Below, one piece after another: positions 22,651 to 30,153 of a DNA stretch of 37,575 bases. Source of the DNA: JAMIFN01 sp035906235 (lineage in GTDB: Bacteria; Pseudomonadota; Gammaproteobacteria; Burkholderiales; Burkholderiaceae_C); contig JAMIFN010000057.1 of NCBI GenBank assembly GCA_035906235.1, positions 1 to 37,575 of the forward strand, given 5' to 3'. The notes beneath the pieces were generated by a model. That model was not told the origin of the DNA, searched no databases, and saw only the letters and a list, made by a program, of their open reading frames with translations. Position 1 is the stretch's first letter. Every line of letters starts with the position of its first letter. The position numbers and the translations under genes are program-made.

Positions 22651-23505
22651 TTAGGCAAAGTCGTTTTCCAGGAAGGCGCGGGCTTTGACCGCGCGATCTA
22701 GCTCCAGCAAGCTTTCCAGCAAGCTGCGCATTTTTGCCAGGGGCACGGCGTTGGGGCCGTCGCTGTGCGCCTCTTTCGGATTGGGGTGGGTTTCCATAAA
22801 CAAGCCCGCCACGCCCACAGCCACGCCCGCGCGTGCCAGCACGGGCACCATCTCACGCGCGCCGCCACTGCTGCCGCCTAAGCCGCCGGGTTTTTGCACC
22901 GAATGCGTGACATCAAACACCACAGGCGCACCCGTTTTGCGCATCTCGGCCAGGCTGGTCATATCGGCCACCAAATTGTTGTAGCCAAAGCTCACGCCGC
23001 GCTCGCAAGCCATAAAGCGATCCGCATCTAAGCCTTTTTCAGCCGCCGCCGCCCGCGCTTTGTCGATGACATTTTTCATGTCCCAAGGCGCTAAAAACTG
23101 CCCTTTTTTGATGTTCACGGGCTTACCCGATTGCGCCACGGCGCGGATGAAATCGGTCTGGCGGCACAAAAACGCTGGCGTTTGCAGCACATCCACCACG
23201 GCGGCCACGGCGGCCACTTCGGCCTCGGTATGCACATCGGTTAGCACGGGCACTTGCAGCTCGCGCTTGACCTTGGCCAAAATCTCTAGGCCTTTTTCCA
23301 TGCCCGGGCCACGCGGCGTGTTGCCGGATGAACGGTTAGCCTTGTCGTAGCTGCTTTTAAAAATAAAAGGAATGCCTAGGCTGGCGCACATGTCTTTGAG
23401 CTGCCCCGCCACATCCATTTGCAGCTGTTCGCTCTCAATCACGCAGGGACCTGCGATGAGGAAGAAAGGGTGATCTAGACCAATGTCGAAGTTGCAGAGT
23501 TTCAT
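22651..23505 (-). CDS. kdsA: 3-deoxy-8-phosphooctulonate (KDO-8-P) synthase KdsA
   Basis: 284-residue cytoplasmic enzyme that condenses PEP with arabinose-5-phosphate to KDO-8-P, the first committed step to the inner-core sugar KDO of lipopolysaccharide. Visible motifs are FFLIAGPCVIESEQ near the N-terminus, FKSSYDKANRSSGNTPRGPG (PEP/A5P binding), TDVHTEAEV, KPVNIKKGQFLAPWDM and the C-terminal ETHPNPKEAHSDGPNAVPL. Asn replaces the metal-binding Cys typical of metal-dependent KdsA enzymes, since the N-terminus reads MKLCNFDIG and not the Cys-containing segment of that class; this class call is tentative. It is usually between pyrG and eno, but here it follows leuA by 15 bases, so it is probably expressed from the leuA promoter. 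Confidence 0.95.
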   Translation of the reverse strand: MKLCNFDIGLDHPFFLIAGPCVIESEQLQMDVAGQLKDMCASLGIPFIFKSSYDKANRSSGNTPRGPGMEKGLEILAKVKRELQVPVLTDVHTEAEVAAVAAVVDVLQTPAFLCRQTDFIRAVAQSGKPVNIKKGQFLAPWDMKNVIDKARAAAAEKGLDADRFMACERGVSFGYNNLVADMTSLAEMRKTGAPVVFDVTHSVQKPGGLGGSSGGAREMVPVLARAGVAVGVAGLFMETHPNPKEAHSDGPNAVPLAKMRSLLESLLELDRAVKARAFLENDFA

Positions 23506-23520
23506 AAGCCTATCCTTTAT

Positions 23521-25065
23521 TTACACGCCTTCTTGGGCTTTGATACGGTCAGCTTTGCTGTGCAATTTATTCAAAGCGCTGACATAGGCTTTGGCTGAGG
23601 CGATCACGATATCGGGGTCGGCACCCACGCCATTGACAATGCGGCCAGCGTGCTGCAGGCGCACGGTGACTTCGCCCTGGCTCTCGGTATTGCCGCTGAT
23701 GGCGTTGACCGAATACAGCACCATCTCAGCGCCACTTTTGACCTGGCTTTCGATGGCTTTGAGCGAGGCATCAACCGGGCCATTGCCTATGGCCTGGCCT
23801 TGCACCTCTTTGCCGCCTACGGTGATGGTGACGCTAGCCTCGGGTTGTTCGCCCGTTTCGCTGCGCTGCGCCAGGGCGACAAAGCCGTAGTGCTCTTGCT
23901 CTTTGTCCACCTCGCCCGCGCTCACCAGGGCCAAAATGTCTTCGTCAAAAATCTCGGCTTTTTTGTCGGCCAATTCTTTGAATCGCGCAAAGGCGTCGTT
24001 GATGTCGGCTTCGCTTTCAAACGCCACGCCCAAATCTTGCAAGCGCTGTTTGAAGGCGTTGCGACCTGAGAGCTTGCCCAGCACGATTTTGTTGGCCGCC
24101 CAGCCCACATCTTCAGCGCGCATGATTTCGTAGGTGTCGCGCGCTTTCAACACGCCGTCTTGGTGGATGCCACTGGCGTGGGCAAAAGCGTTGGCGCCGA
24201 CCACGGCCTTATTGGGCTGCACCGCAAAACCCGTGGTCTGGCTGACCATGCGGCTGGCGGGCACGATTTGCGTGGTGTCGATTTTCACATCGAGGCCAAA
24301 GTAGTCTTTGCGCGTTTTCACCGCCATCACCACTTCTTCTAAGCTGCAATTGCCCGCGCGTTCGCCCAAGCCGTTGATGGTGCATTCAACCTGGCGCACA
24401 CCAGCAATTTTGACGGCGGCCAAAGAGTTGGCCACGGCCATGCCCAAATCATTGTGGCAATGTGTGGACCAAATCACCTTGTCGCTATTGGGGATTTTGT
24501 CGCGCAAGTCTTTGATGAACGCGCCATACAGCTCGGGGATGCCGTAGCCCACGGTATCGGGCACATTGATTGTATTTGCGCCCTCCTTAATCACCATCTC
24601 TAACAGACGATAGAGAAATACGGGGTCAGACCGATAGCCATCTTCGCAACTGAACTCCACATCACCAATCTGATTGCGCGCAAAGCGCACCGAACGCTTG
24701 GCTTGCTCAAACACCTCGTCGGGTGTCATGCGCAGCTTTTTCTCCATATGCAAGGCGCTGGTGGCAATAAAAATATGCACCCGCCCCGAATTGGCGTCTT
24801 TCAAAGCCTCTAAGGCACGCGAAATATCGCGGTCATTGGCCCTGGCCAAAGAGCAAATGGTGGAGTCTTTCACCGCACGGGCTACGGCCTGCACGCACTC
24901 AAAATCGCCATTCGAGCTGGCGGCAAAGCCGGCCTCGATCACATCGACCTTCAGGCGCTCCAATTGTTTGGCAATACGCAGCTTTTCGTCGCGCGTCATC
25001 GACGCGCCCGGGCTTTGCTCGCCATCGCGCAAGGTGGTGTCAAAAATAATCAATTGCTCAGACAT
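23521..25065 (-). CDS. leuA: 2-isopropylmalate synthase LeuA
   Basis: 514-residue enzyme that condenses acetyl-CoA with 2-ketoisovalerate, the first step of leucine synthesis. The catalytic TIM barrel shows IIFDTTLRDGEQSPGASM with metal-binding Asp9, and the HxH pair His202/His204 in WSTHCHNDLG. GLGERAGNCSLEEV and ASGIHQDGVLK are also family segments. The C-terminal LeuA regulatory domain (from about residue 395) is the site of leucine feedback inhibition. The frame opens at a TTG at 25077, but ATG 25065 has GGAG about 7 bases upstream. A leucine-codon leader peptide and attenuator precede it. kdsA follows by 15 bases on the same strand. Confidence 0.96.
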   Translation of the reverse strand: MSEQLIIFDTTLRDGEQSPGASMTRDEKLRIAKQLERLKVDVIEAGFAASSNGDFECVQAVARAVKDSTICSLARANDRDISRALEALKDANSGRVHIFIATSALHMEKKLRMTPDEVFEQAKRSVRFARNQIGDVEFSCEDGYRSDPVFLYRLLEMVIKEGANTINVPDTVGYGIPELYGAFIKDLRDKIPNSDKVIWSTHCHNDLGMAVANSLAAVKIAGVRQVECTINGLGERAGNCSLEEVVMAVKTRKDYFGLDVKIDTTQIVPASRMVSQTTGFAVQPNKAVVGANAFAHASGIHQDGVLKARDTYEIMRAEDVGWAANKIVLGKLSGRNAFKQRLQDLGVAFESEADINDAFARFKELADKKAEIFDEDILALVSAGEVDKEQEHYGFVALAQRSETGEQPEASVTITVGGKEVQGQAIGNGPVDASLKAIESQVKSGAEMVLYSVNAISGNTESQGEVTVRLQHAGRIVNGVGADPDIVIASAKAYVSALNKLHSKADRIKAQEGV

Positions 25066-25115
25066 CAAAGGCTCCAATCTAAAAACCGTGTCAATTTCCG
25101 TTTCACCACCCGCGC

Positions 25116-25209
25116 AAAAAGCAAAAAGCCCGTTGGCATCTGGCTAACGGGCTGGGAGTGATGAAAACTGTGGCTTCTTACGCGCACACACCTACCCGCC
25201 CGTGGGGCG
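25116..25209 (-). terminator. Leucine attenuator of leuA
   Basis: In transcription order on the minus strand: segments 1 and 2 form CGCCC-CAC-GGGCG (25209-25197), just inside the leader-peptide frame. Segment 3 is AGCCCGTT (25153-25146) and segment 4 AACGGGCT (25134-25127), an 8-bp stem followed by TTTTGCTTTTT, a strong intrinsic terminator. Segment 2 (ACGGGC, 25203-25198) can pair instead with segment 3 (GCCCGT), forming the antiterminator. All three alternative pairings of a classical amino-acid attenuator can therefore be drawn. Confidence 0.88.
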
Positions 25210-25243
25210 CTAGTAGTAGTGCTAGTGAGTATCCAAATTTCAT
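25178..25243 (-). CDS. leuL: leuA leader peptide (LeuL)
   Basis: A 21-codon frame from ATG 25243 to TAA 25178. It encodes SLALLLA near its middle: four leucines in five codons, all the same codon CTA, which is uncommon among leucine codons in this GC-rich window. A ribosome stalled here for lack of leucyl-tRNA would cover segment 1 of the attenuator, free segment 2 to pair with segment 3, and prevent the terminator from forming. This is the logic of the enterobacterial leuL leader. There is no Shine-Dalgarno; a TGCTAGTAT extended -10 ends eight bases before the ATG, so the leader is probably translated from a leaderless or almost leaderless mRNA. Confidence 0.85.
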   Translation of the reverse strand: MKFGYSLALLLAPHGRVGVCA

Positions 25244-25251
25244 AGGCGCAA

Positions 25252-25260
25252 ATACTAGCA
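25252..25260 (-). promoter_or_regulatory. Extended -10 promoter of leuL-leuA-kdsA
   Basis: TGCTAGTAT on the minus strand, an extended -10 (TGN before the hexamer TAGTAT). No good -35 is present. The same TGC extension occurs before rpsB. Transcription would start at about 25245, within a few bases of the leader ATG. Confidence 0.55.
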
Positions 25261-25338
25261 CAGTTTTTGAATGACGCGCGCTGCGCTTGTGCTTAAATGC
25301 CAGCCATTTGCAACAAAAAAACCTAGGCCACATCCACC

Positions 25339-25845
25339 ATGAGCTACCCCCAAAGTTTGCTTGACCATTTTGAAATTCAGCAGCTCAACCACCGCTACGC
25401 CAACGCCGTGGATGCGCGCCAGTGGGACAGGTTGGACGAGGTTTTCACCCCCGATGCCTTTATTGACTACAGCGCCGTCGGCGGCTTGGCGGCGCACCTG
25501 CCCGCCATCAAACCCTGGCTGGCGCAGGCGCTGGGCAGCTTTAACAGCTATTACCACCTGGTTGGCAATCTAGAAATTCAAGTGGATGGTGACAAAGCCA
25601 CCAGCCGCATCGCCTGCTTTAACCCCATGGAGATGCGCCCATTTGCTTGGCGTTGCGTGATGATAGGTATTTGGTACGAAGACGAACTGATCCGCACGCC
25701 GCAAGGCTGGCGCATCACGCGCCGCACCGAAGTGCCTTGTTTTGGCAAAAGCCGCCCCTGGTTCATGCTGCTGGTGCAAGCCGTGCTGCGGCGCAAATAC
25801 CGCCGCGTCATCGCCGCCGCCAGCGTCCCAAGCACGAAAGCCTAG
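25339..25845 (+). CDS. SnoaL-like / NTF2-family protein
   Basis: 168-residue protein with an N-terminal SnoaL-like fold: FEIQQLNHRYANAVDARQWD then LDEVFTPDAFIDYSAVGG, and a beta-rich segment (HLVGNLEIQVDGDKATSRIA, then WYEDELIRTPQGWRITRRTE). This cone-shaped fold serves in ketosteroid isomerases, polyketide cyclases and dehydratases, and often as an uncharacterised ligand-binding protein. The YANAVDARQWD motif is typical of the group. The C-terminal RRKYRRVIAAAS is basic. It is divergent from leuA and followed three bases later by a lipoprotein gene, so the two are translationally coupled. No precise substrate can be named. Confidence 0.85.
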   Translation: MSYPQSLLDHFEIQQLNHRYANAVDARQWDRLDEVFTPDAFIDYSAVGGLAAHLPAIKPWLAQALGSFNSYYHLVGNLEIQVDGDKATSRIACFNPMEMRPFAWRCVMIGIWYEDELIRTPQGWRITRRTEVPCFGKSRPWFMLLVQAVLRRKYRRVIAAASVPSTKA

Positions 25846-25848
25846 CCC

Positions 25849-26514
25849 ATGCGCCACACCCCATTTGCCCTTATCTTGCCCTGGCTGTGCAGCGCCCTGC
25901 TTTTAGGCGCTTGCGCCAGCACCCAAGCGCCCGCAGCCGCGCCCACCACACCCCAGCCCAACAGCCCCACAACGGGGGCCAGCGCTGCCGAATCAGCCAG
26001 GCTAGAAACCGAGTTTGTGGATGCCCTGAGCGCACCCTTGGCGGATCTGAATTTGATCCGCAAAACCATTCCCCCTGTGCTCGAAGCGGCGCGGCAAGCG
26101 CCCTACGCCCCACCCAGCGCCGCCGATTGCGCGGGCTTGCGCCTAGACATCGAAGCCCTGAACCGTGTTTTGGGCGCGGATTTAGACACCCCAGCCAGCG
26201 CCGACAACCCCAGCCTGATTGAACGCGGCTCAGATTTGGCCAGCGACGCCGTGGTCGATGCCGTGCGCGATGGCACCACGGGCATCCTGCCCTTTCGCGG
26301 CTGGATACGGCGTTTAAGCGGCGCCAACAAACACGCCAAAGCCGTGATTGCCGCTATTTCAGCGGGCGCGGTGCGCCGCGCCTACCTCAAAGGCCTAGGG
26401 CAAGCGCAAGGCTGTGCCAGCCCAGCAGCGCCAGCTTTGGCCTCGACCGCGCCTGCCGCACCCACCCTTAGCCCCACGCCTGCGCCTACGCCACTACCCA
26501 AACCCCAGCCTTAA
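25849..26514 (+). CDS. Hypothetical lipoprotein
   Basis: 221-residue predicted lipoprotein with lipobox LLLGAC and lipidated Cys22. A Pro/Ala/Thr-rich linker (residues 23-45) follows, then a helical domain (ETEFVDALSAPLADLNLIRK, ADCAGLRLDIEALNRVLGAD, NPSLIERGSDLASDAVVDAV, GWIRRLSGANKHAKAVIAAI). A short Cys pair (ADCAGL and AQGCAS) could form a disulphide. The C-terminal 30 residues are Pro/Ala/Thr-rich. I do not recognise a named family. It is three bases after the SnoaL-like gene and 26 bases before the M16 peptidase. Confidence 0.78.
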   Translation: MRHTPFALILPWLCSALLLGACASTQAPAAAPTTPQPNSPTTGASAAESARLETEFVDALSAPLADLNLIRKTIPPVLEAARQAPYAPPSAADCAGLRLDIEALNRVLGADLDTPASADNPSLIERGSDLASDAVVDAVRDGTTGILPFRGWIRRLSGANKHAKAVIAAISAGAVRRAYLKGLGQAQGCASPAAPALASTAPAAPTLSPTPAPTPLPKPQP

Positions 26515-26540
26515 CTGGCAGTTCAAAGCCACGAAACACC

Positions 26541-27980
26541 ATGCGCTTACGCTTTCTATCCACCCGTTTTTTTATTACTTTATTCATAGCTGCTCAGGCA
26601 GGTTTTACGGCGCAAAGTGCCGAAAACACCCTTAAAAATACAGATGCTAGCGCCCTAGAACGCTTTACCCTGAAAAACGGCCTGCAAGTCATGCTGCTGC
26701 CCGATCACCGCGCCGCCACTGCGGTGCAAATGCTCTGGCTCAAAGTCGGCTCGATTGATGAAACCGACGGCACCAGCGGCGTAGCCCATGTGCTGGAACA
26801 CATGGCCTTTAAAGGCACGCCCAGCGTGCCCGAGGGCGAGTTTTCCAAACGCATTGCCGCCATGGGGGGCGAGGACAACGCCTTCACCAACTACGACTAC
26901 ACCGCCTACTACCAGCGCGTGCCCGCAGCCCGCCTGCACGAAGCCATGGCGCTAGAAGCCGACCGCCTAGCGCATCTGAACTTCAGCGATAGCGCCTTTG
27001 GCAAAGAAATCGAAGTGATTAAAGAAGAGCGCCGCATGCGCACCGACGACCAGCCGCGCGCCGCCATGGGCGAAATGATGAACGCCGTCACCTATAGCGC
27101 CAGCCCCTACCGCCGCCCCGTGATTGGCTGGATGGACGATTTGCAGCGCATGAAGGCTGCCGATGCGCGGCAATTTCACCAAACTTGGTACGAGCCCGCC
27201 AATGCGGCGCTGGTCATCGTCGGCGATGTGCAGCCTGCCCAAGTGCGCGCTTGGGCGGAAGAGCTCTATGGCCGCATCCCCAATAAAGCCACCATGCCCG
27301 AACGCAAACAAAGCGCCGAGCCCGCGCAGCGCGGCATGCGCCGCATGGTCTTTCAAGCCGTAGCCGAACAGCCCGTGGTGGCTTTGGCCTTCAAAATCCC
27401 CGCTTTTGCCAGTGCGCACCTGCCCATTACCGACAAGGGCGCCATCGCGCAAGACATCTACGCCCTCGTCATGCTGGCCGAAGTGCTTGATGGTTATGAA
27501 GGCGCACGCCTGGCTCGCAAGCTAACTCAGGGCAAAAATCGCGTGGCCGATAGCGTCAGCGCCAGTGCTGGGCTGCTGGGGCGCGGGCCCGAAACCTTTA
27601 CCCTGCAAGGCATCCCCGCCAAAGGCAAAAGCGCCGCGCAGCTAGAAGCAGCCCTGCGCGGCGAAATCACCCGCATCGCCCAAGCTGGCATCAGCGCGCA
27701 AGAACTGCAGCGCGTGAAAAACCAATACGCTGCGGGCGAAATCTTCAAACGCGATTCGCTGATGGGACAAGCGCAAGAGTTGGGCATGGCCTGGGCGCTG
27801 GGGCTGCCAGCAGGCAGCAGCGACATCCTGATTGAGCGCCTGGGCGCCGTCACCCCAGCCCAAGTGCAATCGGTCGCGCAGCGTTATTTTGGCGATGATG
27901 AACTGACCGTAGGGACGCTGGTGCCGCAAACTGCCCAAGCGGCTGTATCGTCTCAAATTGTTAAAATCCCAAGCCAATAA
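26541..27980 (+). CDS. M16-family zinc metallopeptidase (pitrilysin-like), exported
   Basis: 479-residue periplasmic peptidase. The inverted zinc motif HVLEHMAFKG supplies His83, Glu86 (catalytic) and His87; the third ligand is Glu163 in EVIKEERRM. The N-terminal M16 domain (FTLKNGLQVMLLPDHRAATA) and C-terminal M16C domain (ADARQFHQTWYEPANAALVI onward) are complete. Residues 1-25 form a signal peptide. Residues 16-33 (IAAQAGFTAQSAENTLKN) are encoded entirely by a copy of the dispersed repeat. Betaproteobacteria commonly have two adjacent M16 genes, one catalytic and one not; only the catalytic one is present here, followed by proB. No other in-frame ATG lies before the M16 domain. Confidence 0.9.
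   Translation: MRLRFLSTRFFITLFIAAQAGFTAQSAENTLKNTDASALERFTLKNGLQVMLLPDHRAATAVQMLWLKVGSIDETDGTSGVAHVLEHMAFKGTPSVPEGEFSKRIAAMGGEDNAFTNYDYTAYYQRVPAARLHEAMALEADRLAHLNFSDSAFGKEIEVIKEERRMRTDDQPRAAMGEMMNAVTYSASPYRRPVIGWMDDLQRMKAADARQFHQTWYEPANAALVIVGDVQPAQVRAWAEELYGRIPNKATMPERKQSAEPAQRGMRRMVFQAVAEQPVVALAFKIPAFASAHLPITDKGAIAQDIYALVMLAEVLDGYEGARLARKLTQGKNRVADSVSASAGLLGRGPETFTLQGIPAKGKSAAQLEAALRGEITRIAQAGISAQELQRVKNQYAAGEIFKRDSLMGQAQELGMAWALGLPAGSSDILIERLGAVTPAQVQSVAQRYFGDDELTVGTLVPQTAQAAVSSQIVKIPSQ
26586..26639 (+). repeat. Dispersed repeat, copy H, inside the M16 gene
   Basis: ATAGCTGCTCAGGCAGGTTT then TACGGCGCAAAGTGCCG and AAAACACCCTTAAAAAT, a full-length copy. CGGC-GCAAAGT-GCCG with flanking GTTTT/AAAAC forms an extended hairpin. 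In-frame within codons 16-33 of the peptidase gene, and 71 bases after the lipoprotein stop. Confidence 0.92.
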
Positions 27981-28086
27981 GCGCAGCGGCTTTTAGCCTA
28001 TCAAAGCAAAAATGTGCGTGTTTCGCGGCAGCTGCGGACGCGCATGCGCGAACAAAAGCCCTACAATTGGCCCTTGCCATTTTCAT

Positions 28087-28140
28087 GGCGTTTTTTCTTA
28101 TAAAACGCTGCAAACCCTGCCTAAACAGCTATTAATTTTA
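28087..28140 (-). repeat. Dispersed repeat, copy I
   Basis: Minus strand: TAATAGCTGTTTAGGCAGGG then TTTGCAGCGTTTTATAAG. GCGTTTT-ATAAGAA-AAAACGC forms a 7-bp hairpin. It is antisense to the flanking plus-strand genes and ends 20 bases before proB. Confidence 0.78.
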
Positions 28141-28144
28141 TAGT
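28139..28144 (+). promoter_or_regulatory. Possible -10 element of proB at the edge of repeat copy I
   Basis: TATAGT 16 bases before the proB ATG. The -35 position would fall in the repeat core (CCTGCC), a poor match. Weak call. Confidence 0.3.
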
Positions 28145-28160
28145 TCCTAATGCCTTACTT

Positions 28161-29348
28161 ATGAGCACTGCTGCACCCAGGGCGCTGACTTTGAGCCTAT
28201 CTCAGCCGCCACTAGACACGGCTTGCGCGGCCTTTGCCAAGAGTACACGCTTGGTCATTAAAGTCGGCTCGTCCTTAGTTACCAATGAAGGCAAGGGACT
28301 AGACGATGCCGCCATTGCTGCTTGGTGTGCCCAGTTGGCCATATTGGCGCAAGAGGGACGAGAAGTCATCATGGTCAGCAGCGGAGCCATTGCCGAGGGC
28401 ATGAAGCGCCTCGGTTGGTGCGCGCGCCCCAAAGCCGTGCACGAGCTGCAGGCGGCCGCTGCTGTGGGGCAAATGGGCTTGGCGCAAGCCTACGAAACCC
28501 ATTTGCGCGCGCATGGCCTCAAAAGCGCGCAGGTACTGCTCACGCACGCTGATTTAAGCGACCGCGAGCGCTATCTCAACGCCCGCTCTACCCTGCTGAC
28601 CCTATTGCAGCTGGGCGTAGTGCCCGTTATCAACGAAAACGACACGGTGGTAACCGACGAAATCAAATTTGGCGACAACGATACTCTGGGCGCACTGGTG
28701 GCCAATTTGGTCGAGGCGGACTGCCTCGTCATCCTTACCGATCAAAAAGGCCTGTACAGCGCCGACCCGCGCAAAGATCCGCAAGCGGTTTTTATCCGCA
28801 CAGCGACAGCAGGCGATCCGGTGTTAGAACAAATGGCTGGCGGCGCAGGCAGCCGAGTGGGTACGGGCGGCATGATTACCAAAATTCTGGCCGCGCGGCG
28901 TGCTGCATCATCAGGTGCCAGCACCGCGATTGCTTGGGGGCGTGAGCCACAAGCGTTGGTGCGCCTGATGCAGGGTGAGCCCATCGGTAGCCTCTTGATC
29001 GCATCCGAAGCGAAGCTGCAAGCGCGCAAACAATGGATAGCCGACCACCTTCAAGTCGCTGGCAGCGTGCGTGTCGATGCGGGCGCAGCGCACTGTTTGA
29101 AGGCAGGCAAGGCCAGCTTGCTGCCCGTGGGAATGACCGCCGTAGAGGGCGAATTTGTCCGCGGCGAAGTCATCGCTATCTGTGATGAGCAAGGACAAGA
29201 GCTGGCGCGCGGTCTGGCTAATTACTCTAGCTCCGAGGCTCGCCTGTTATGCAAAAAATCCACAGCAGAAGTGGCGCAATTTATTGGCTACGAGGCCGAA
29301 CCCGAAATGGTACACAAAAACAATATGGTGCTATCAGGCGGTTATTGA
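28161..29348 (+). CDS. proB: Glutamate 5-kinase ProB
   Basis: 395-residue cytoplasmic enzyme that phosphorylates glutamate, the first step of proline synthesis. The amino-acid-kinase domain has KSTRLVIKVGSSLVTNEGKG, VSSGAIAEGMKRLGW, VPVINENDTVVTDEIKFGDN, LTDQKGLYSADPR and GTGGMITKILAARRA. The C-terminal PUA domain covers about residues 290-380 (GSVRVDAGAAHCLKAGKASL, LARGLANYSSSEARLL). The PUA form of about 370-395 residues is usual in proteobacteria; the first 25 residues are a non-conserved extension and a later start is possible. It is commonly next to obgE in this group but stands alone here. Confidence 0.95.
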   Translation: MSTAAPRALTLSLSQPPLDTACAAFAKSTRLVIKVGSSLVTNEGKGLDDAAIAAWCAQLAILAQEGREVIMVSSGAIAEGMKRLGWCARPKAVHELQAAAAVGQMGLAQAYETHLRAHGLKSAQVLLTHADLSDRERYLNARSTLLTLLQLGVVPVINENDTVVTDEIKFGDNDTLGALVANLVEADCLVILTDQKGLYSADPRKDPQAVFIRTATAGDPVLEQMAGGAGSRVGTGGMITKILAARRAASSGASTAIAWGREPQALVRLMQGEPIGSLLIASEAKLQARKQWIADHLQVAGSVRVDAGAAHCLKAGKASLLPVGMTAVEGEFVRGEVIAICDEQGQELARGLANYSSSEARLLCKKSTAEVAQFIGYEAEPEMVHKNNMVLSGGY

Positions 29349-29378
29349 GCATTTTTTAATAGCTATATGAATAGCGAA

Positions 29379-30041
29379 CTAATAGCAAACTGGTAGCGGA
29401 TCGAGCGAGCGCCACATATACCAAGTCGCCACGCTGCGCCATGGCCCCCAGGCACGAGCGACCTCACGCGCATCGCTGCGGCTGACGGGCTCGCCCGAGA
29501 AATAATTGCGGCTAATACCCTTGATCAACCCCGCATCGTCCAGCGGTAGCACATCAGGGCGCAGCAGGTAGAACATCAAAAACATCTCGGCTGTCCAACG
29601 CCCTATGCCACGAATATCGACCAACTCGGTGATGATGGCCTCATCATCCATCTCGGGCCAGCGTTTCAGATTCAACTGGCCGCGATCGAAGTGCAGGGCT
29701 AAATCCACCAAATACTCGATTTTGCGTGCCGACAAACCCGCTGCGCGCATGTCGTCCACTTTCAGCTTAAGCACATTTGCAGGCGTGAGCTTGCGACGAC
29801 GCGGCAAAGTGGTGATAAAGCGATCCCACACCGACTGCGCAGCTTTAACCGATATTTGTTGTCCTACCACTGAACGCGCCAAGGTGCTAAAGGCATCGCC
29901 GCGTGACTGCATGCAGTCTTGCCCATAAACCGGGATGATGCGGCGCAAGACCAAATCCTTGTCCATCAGGTGTGCACAAGCCTCGGCCCAATAATCGGGG
30001 CTGATCAAAATTTCGGCTTTGGTGGACGGGGCTGCTGGCAT
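29379..30041 (-). CDS. alkA: AlkA-type DNA-3-methyladenine glycosylase
   Basis: 220-residue base-excision-repair enzyme of the HhH-GPD superfamily that removes alkylated purines from DNA. FSTLARSVVGQQISVKAAQSV is the family's helical start. The helix-hairpin-helix is DIRGIGRWTAEMF at about residues 142-154, and the catalytic Asp is in LPLDDAGL near 168-169. It lacks the N-terminal beta domain of E. coli AlkA, like the shorter bacterial form. The frame extends to a TTG at 30068; the ATG at 30041 is the better start, but neither has a Shine-Dalgarno. It converges on proB and is divergent from rpsB. Confidence 0.88.
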   Translation of the reverse strand: MPAAPSTKAEILISPDYWAEACAHLMDKDLVLRRIIPVYGQDCMQSRGDAFSTLARSVVGQQISVKAAQSVWDRFITTLPRRRKLTPANVLKLKVDDMRAAGLSARKIEYLVDLALHFDRGQLNLKRWPEMDDEAIITELVDIRGIGRWTAEMFLMFYLLRPDVLPLDDAGLIKGISRNYFSGEPVSRSDAREVARAWGPWRSVATWYMWRSLDPLPVCY

Positions 30042-30119
30042 AGGGAGGCGGATTGTAGCCAAAGCCAAAAACAGTTTTTGCTTTTTGGGTCAGTAATTTT
30101 GCCTCGGCCATTTTGGGGA

Positions 30120-30147
30120 CAGGCTCATGGCAGGCTCATGCTAGAAT
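30120..30147 (+). promoter_or_regulatory. rpsB promoter with extended -10 and tandem 11-bp repeat
   Basis: Extended -10 TGCTAGAAT (30139-30147). Immediately upstream are two 11-bp units, CAGGCTCATGG and CAGGCTCATGC, in direct repeat, one helical turn apart and reaching into the promoter. No -35 match. Transcription would start near 30154. Confidence 0.5.
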
Positions 30148-30153
30148 CTCTAG

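Noticed and set aside
29349..29378. TTTTTAATAGCTATATGAATAGC after proB as another repeat copy
   Set aside because: It shares only AATAGCT with the family and lacks the CAGGCAGGTTTT core.
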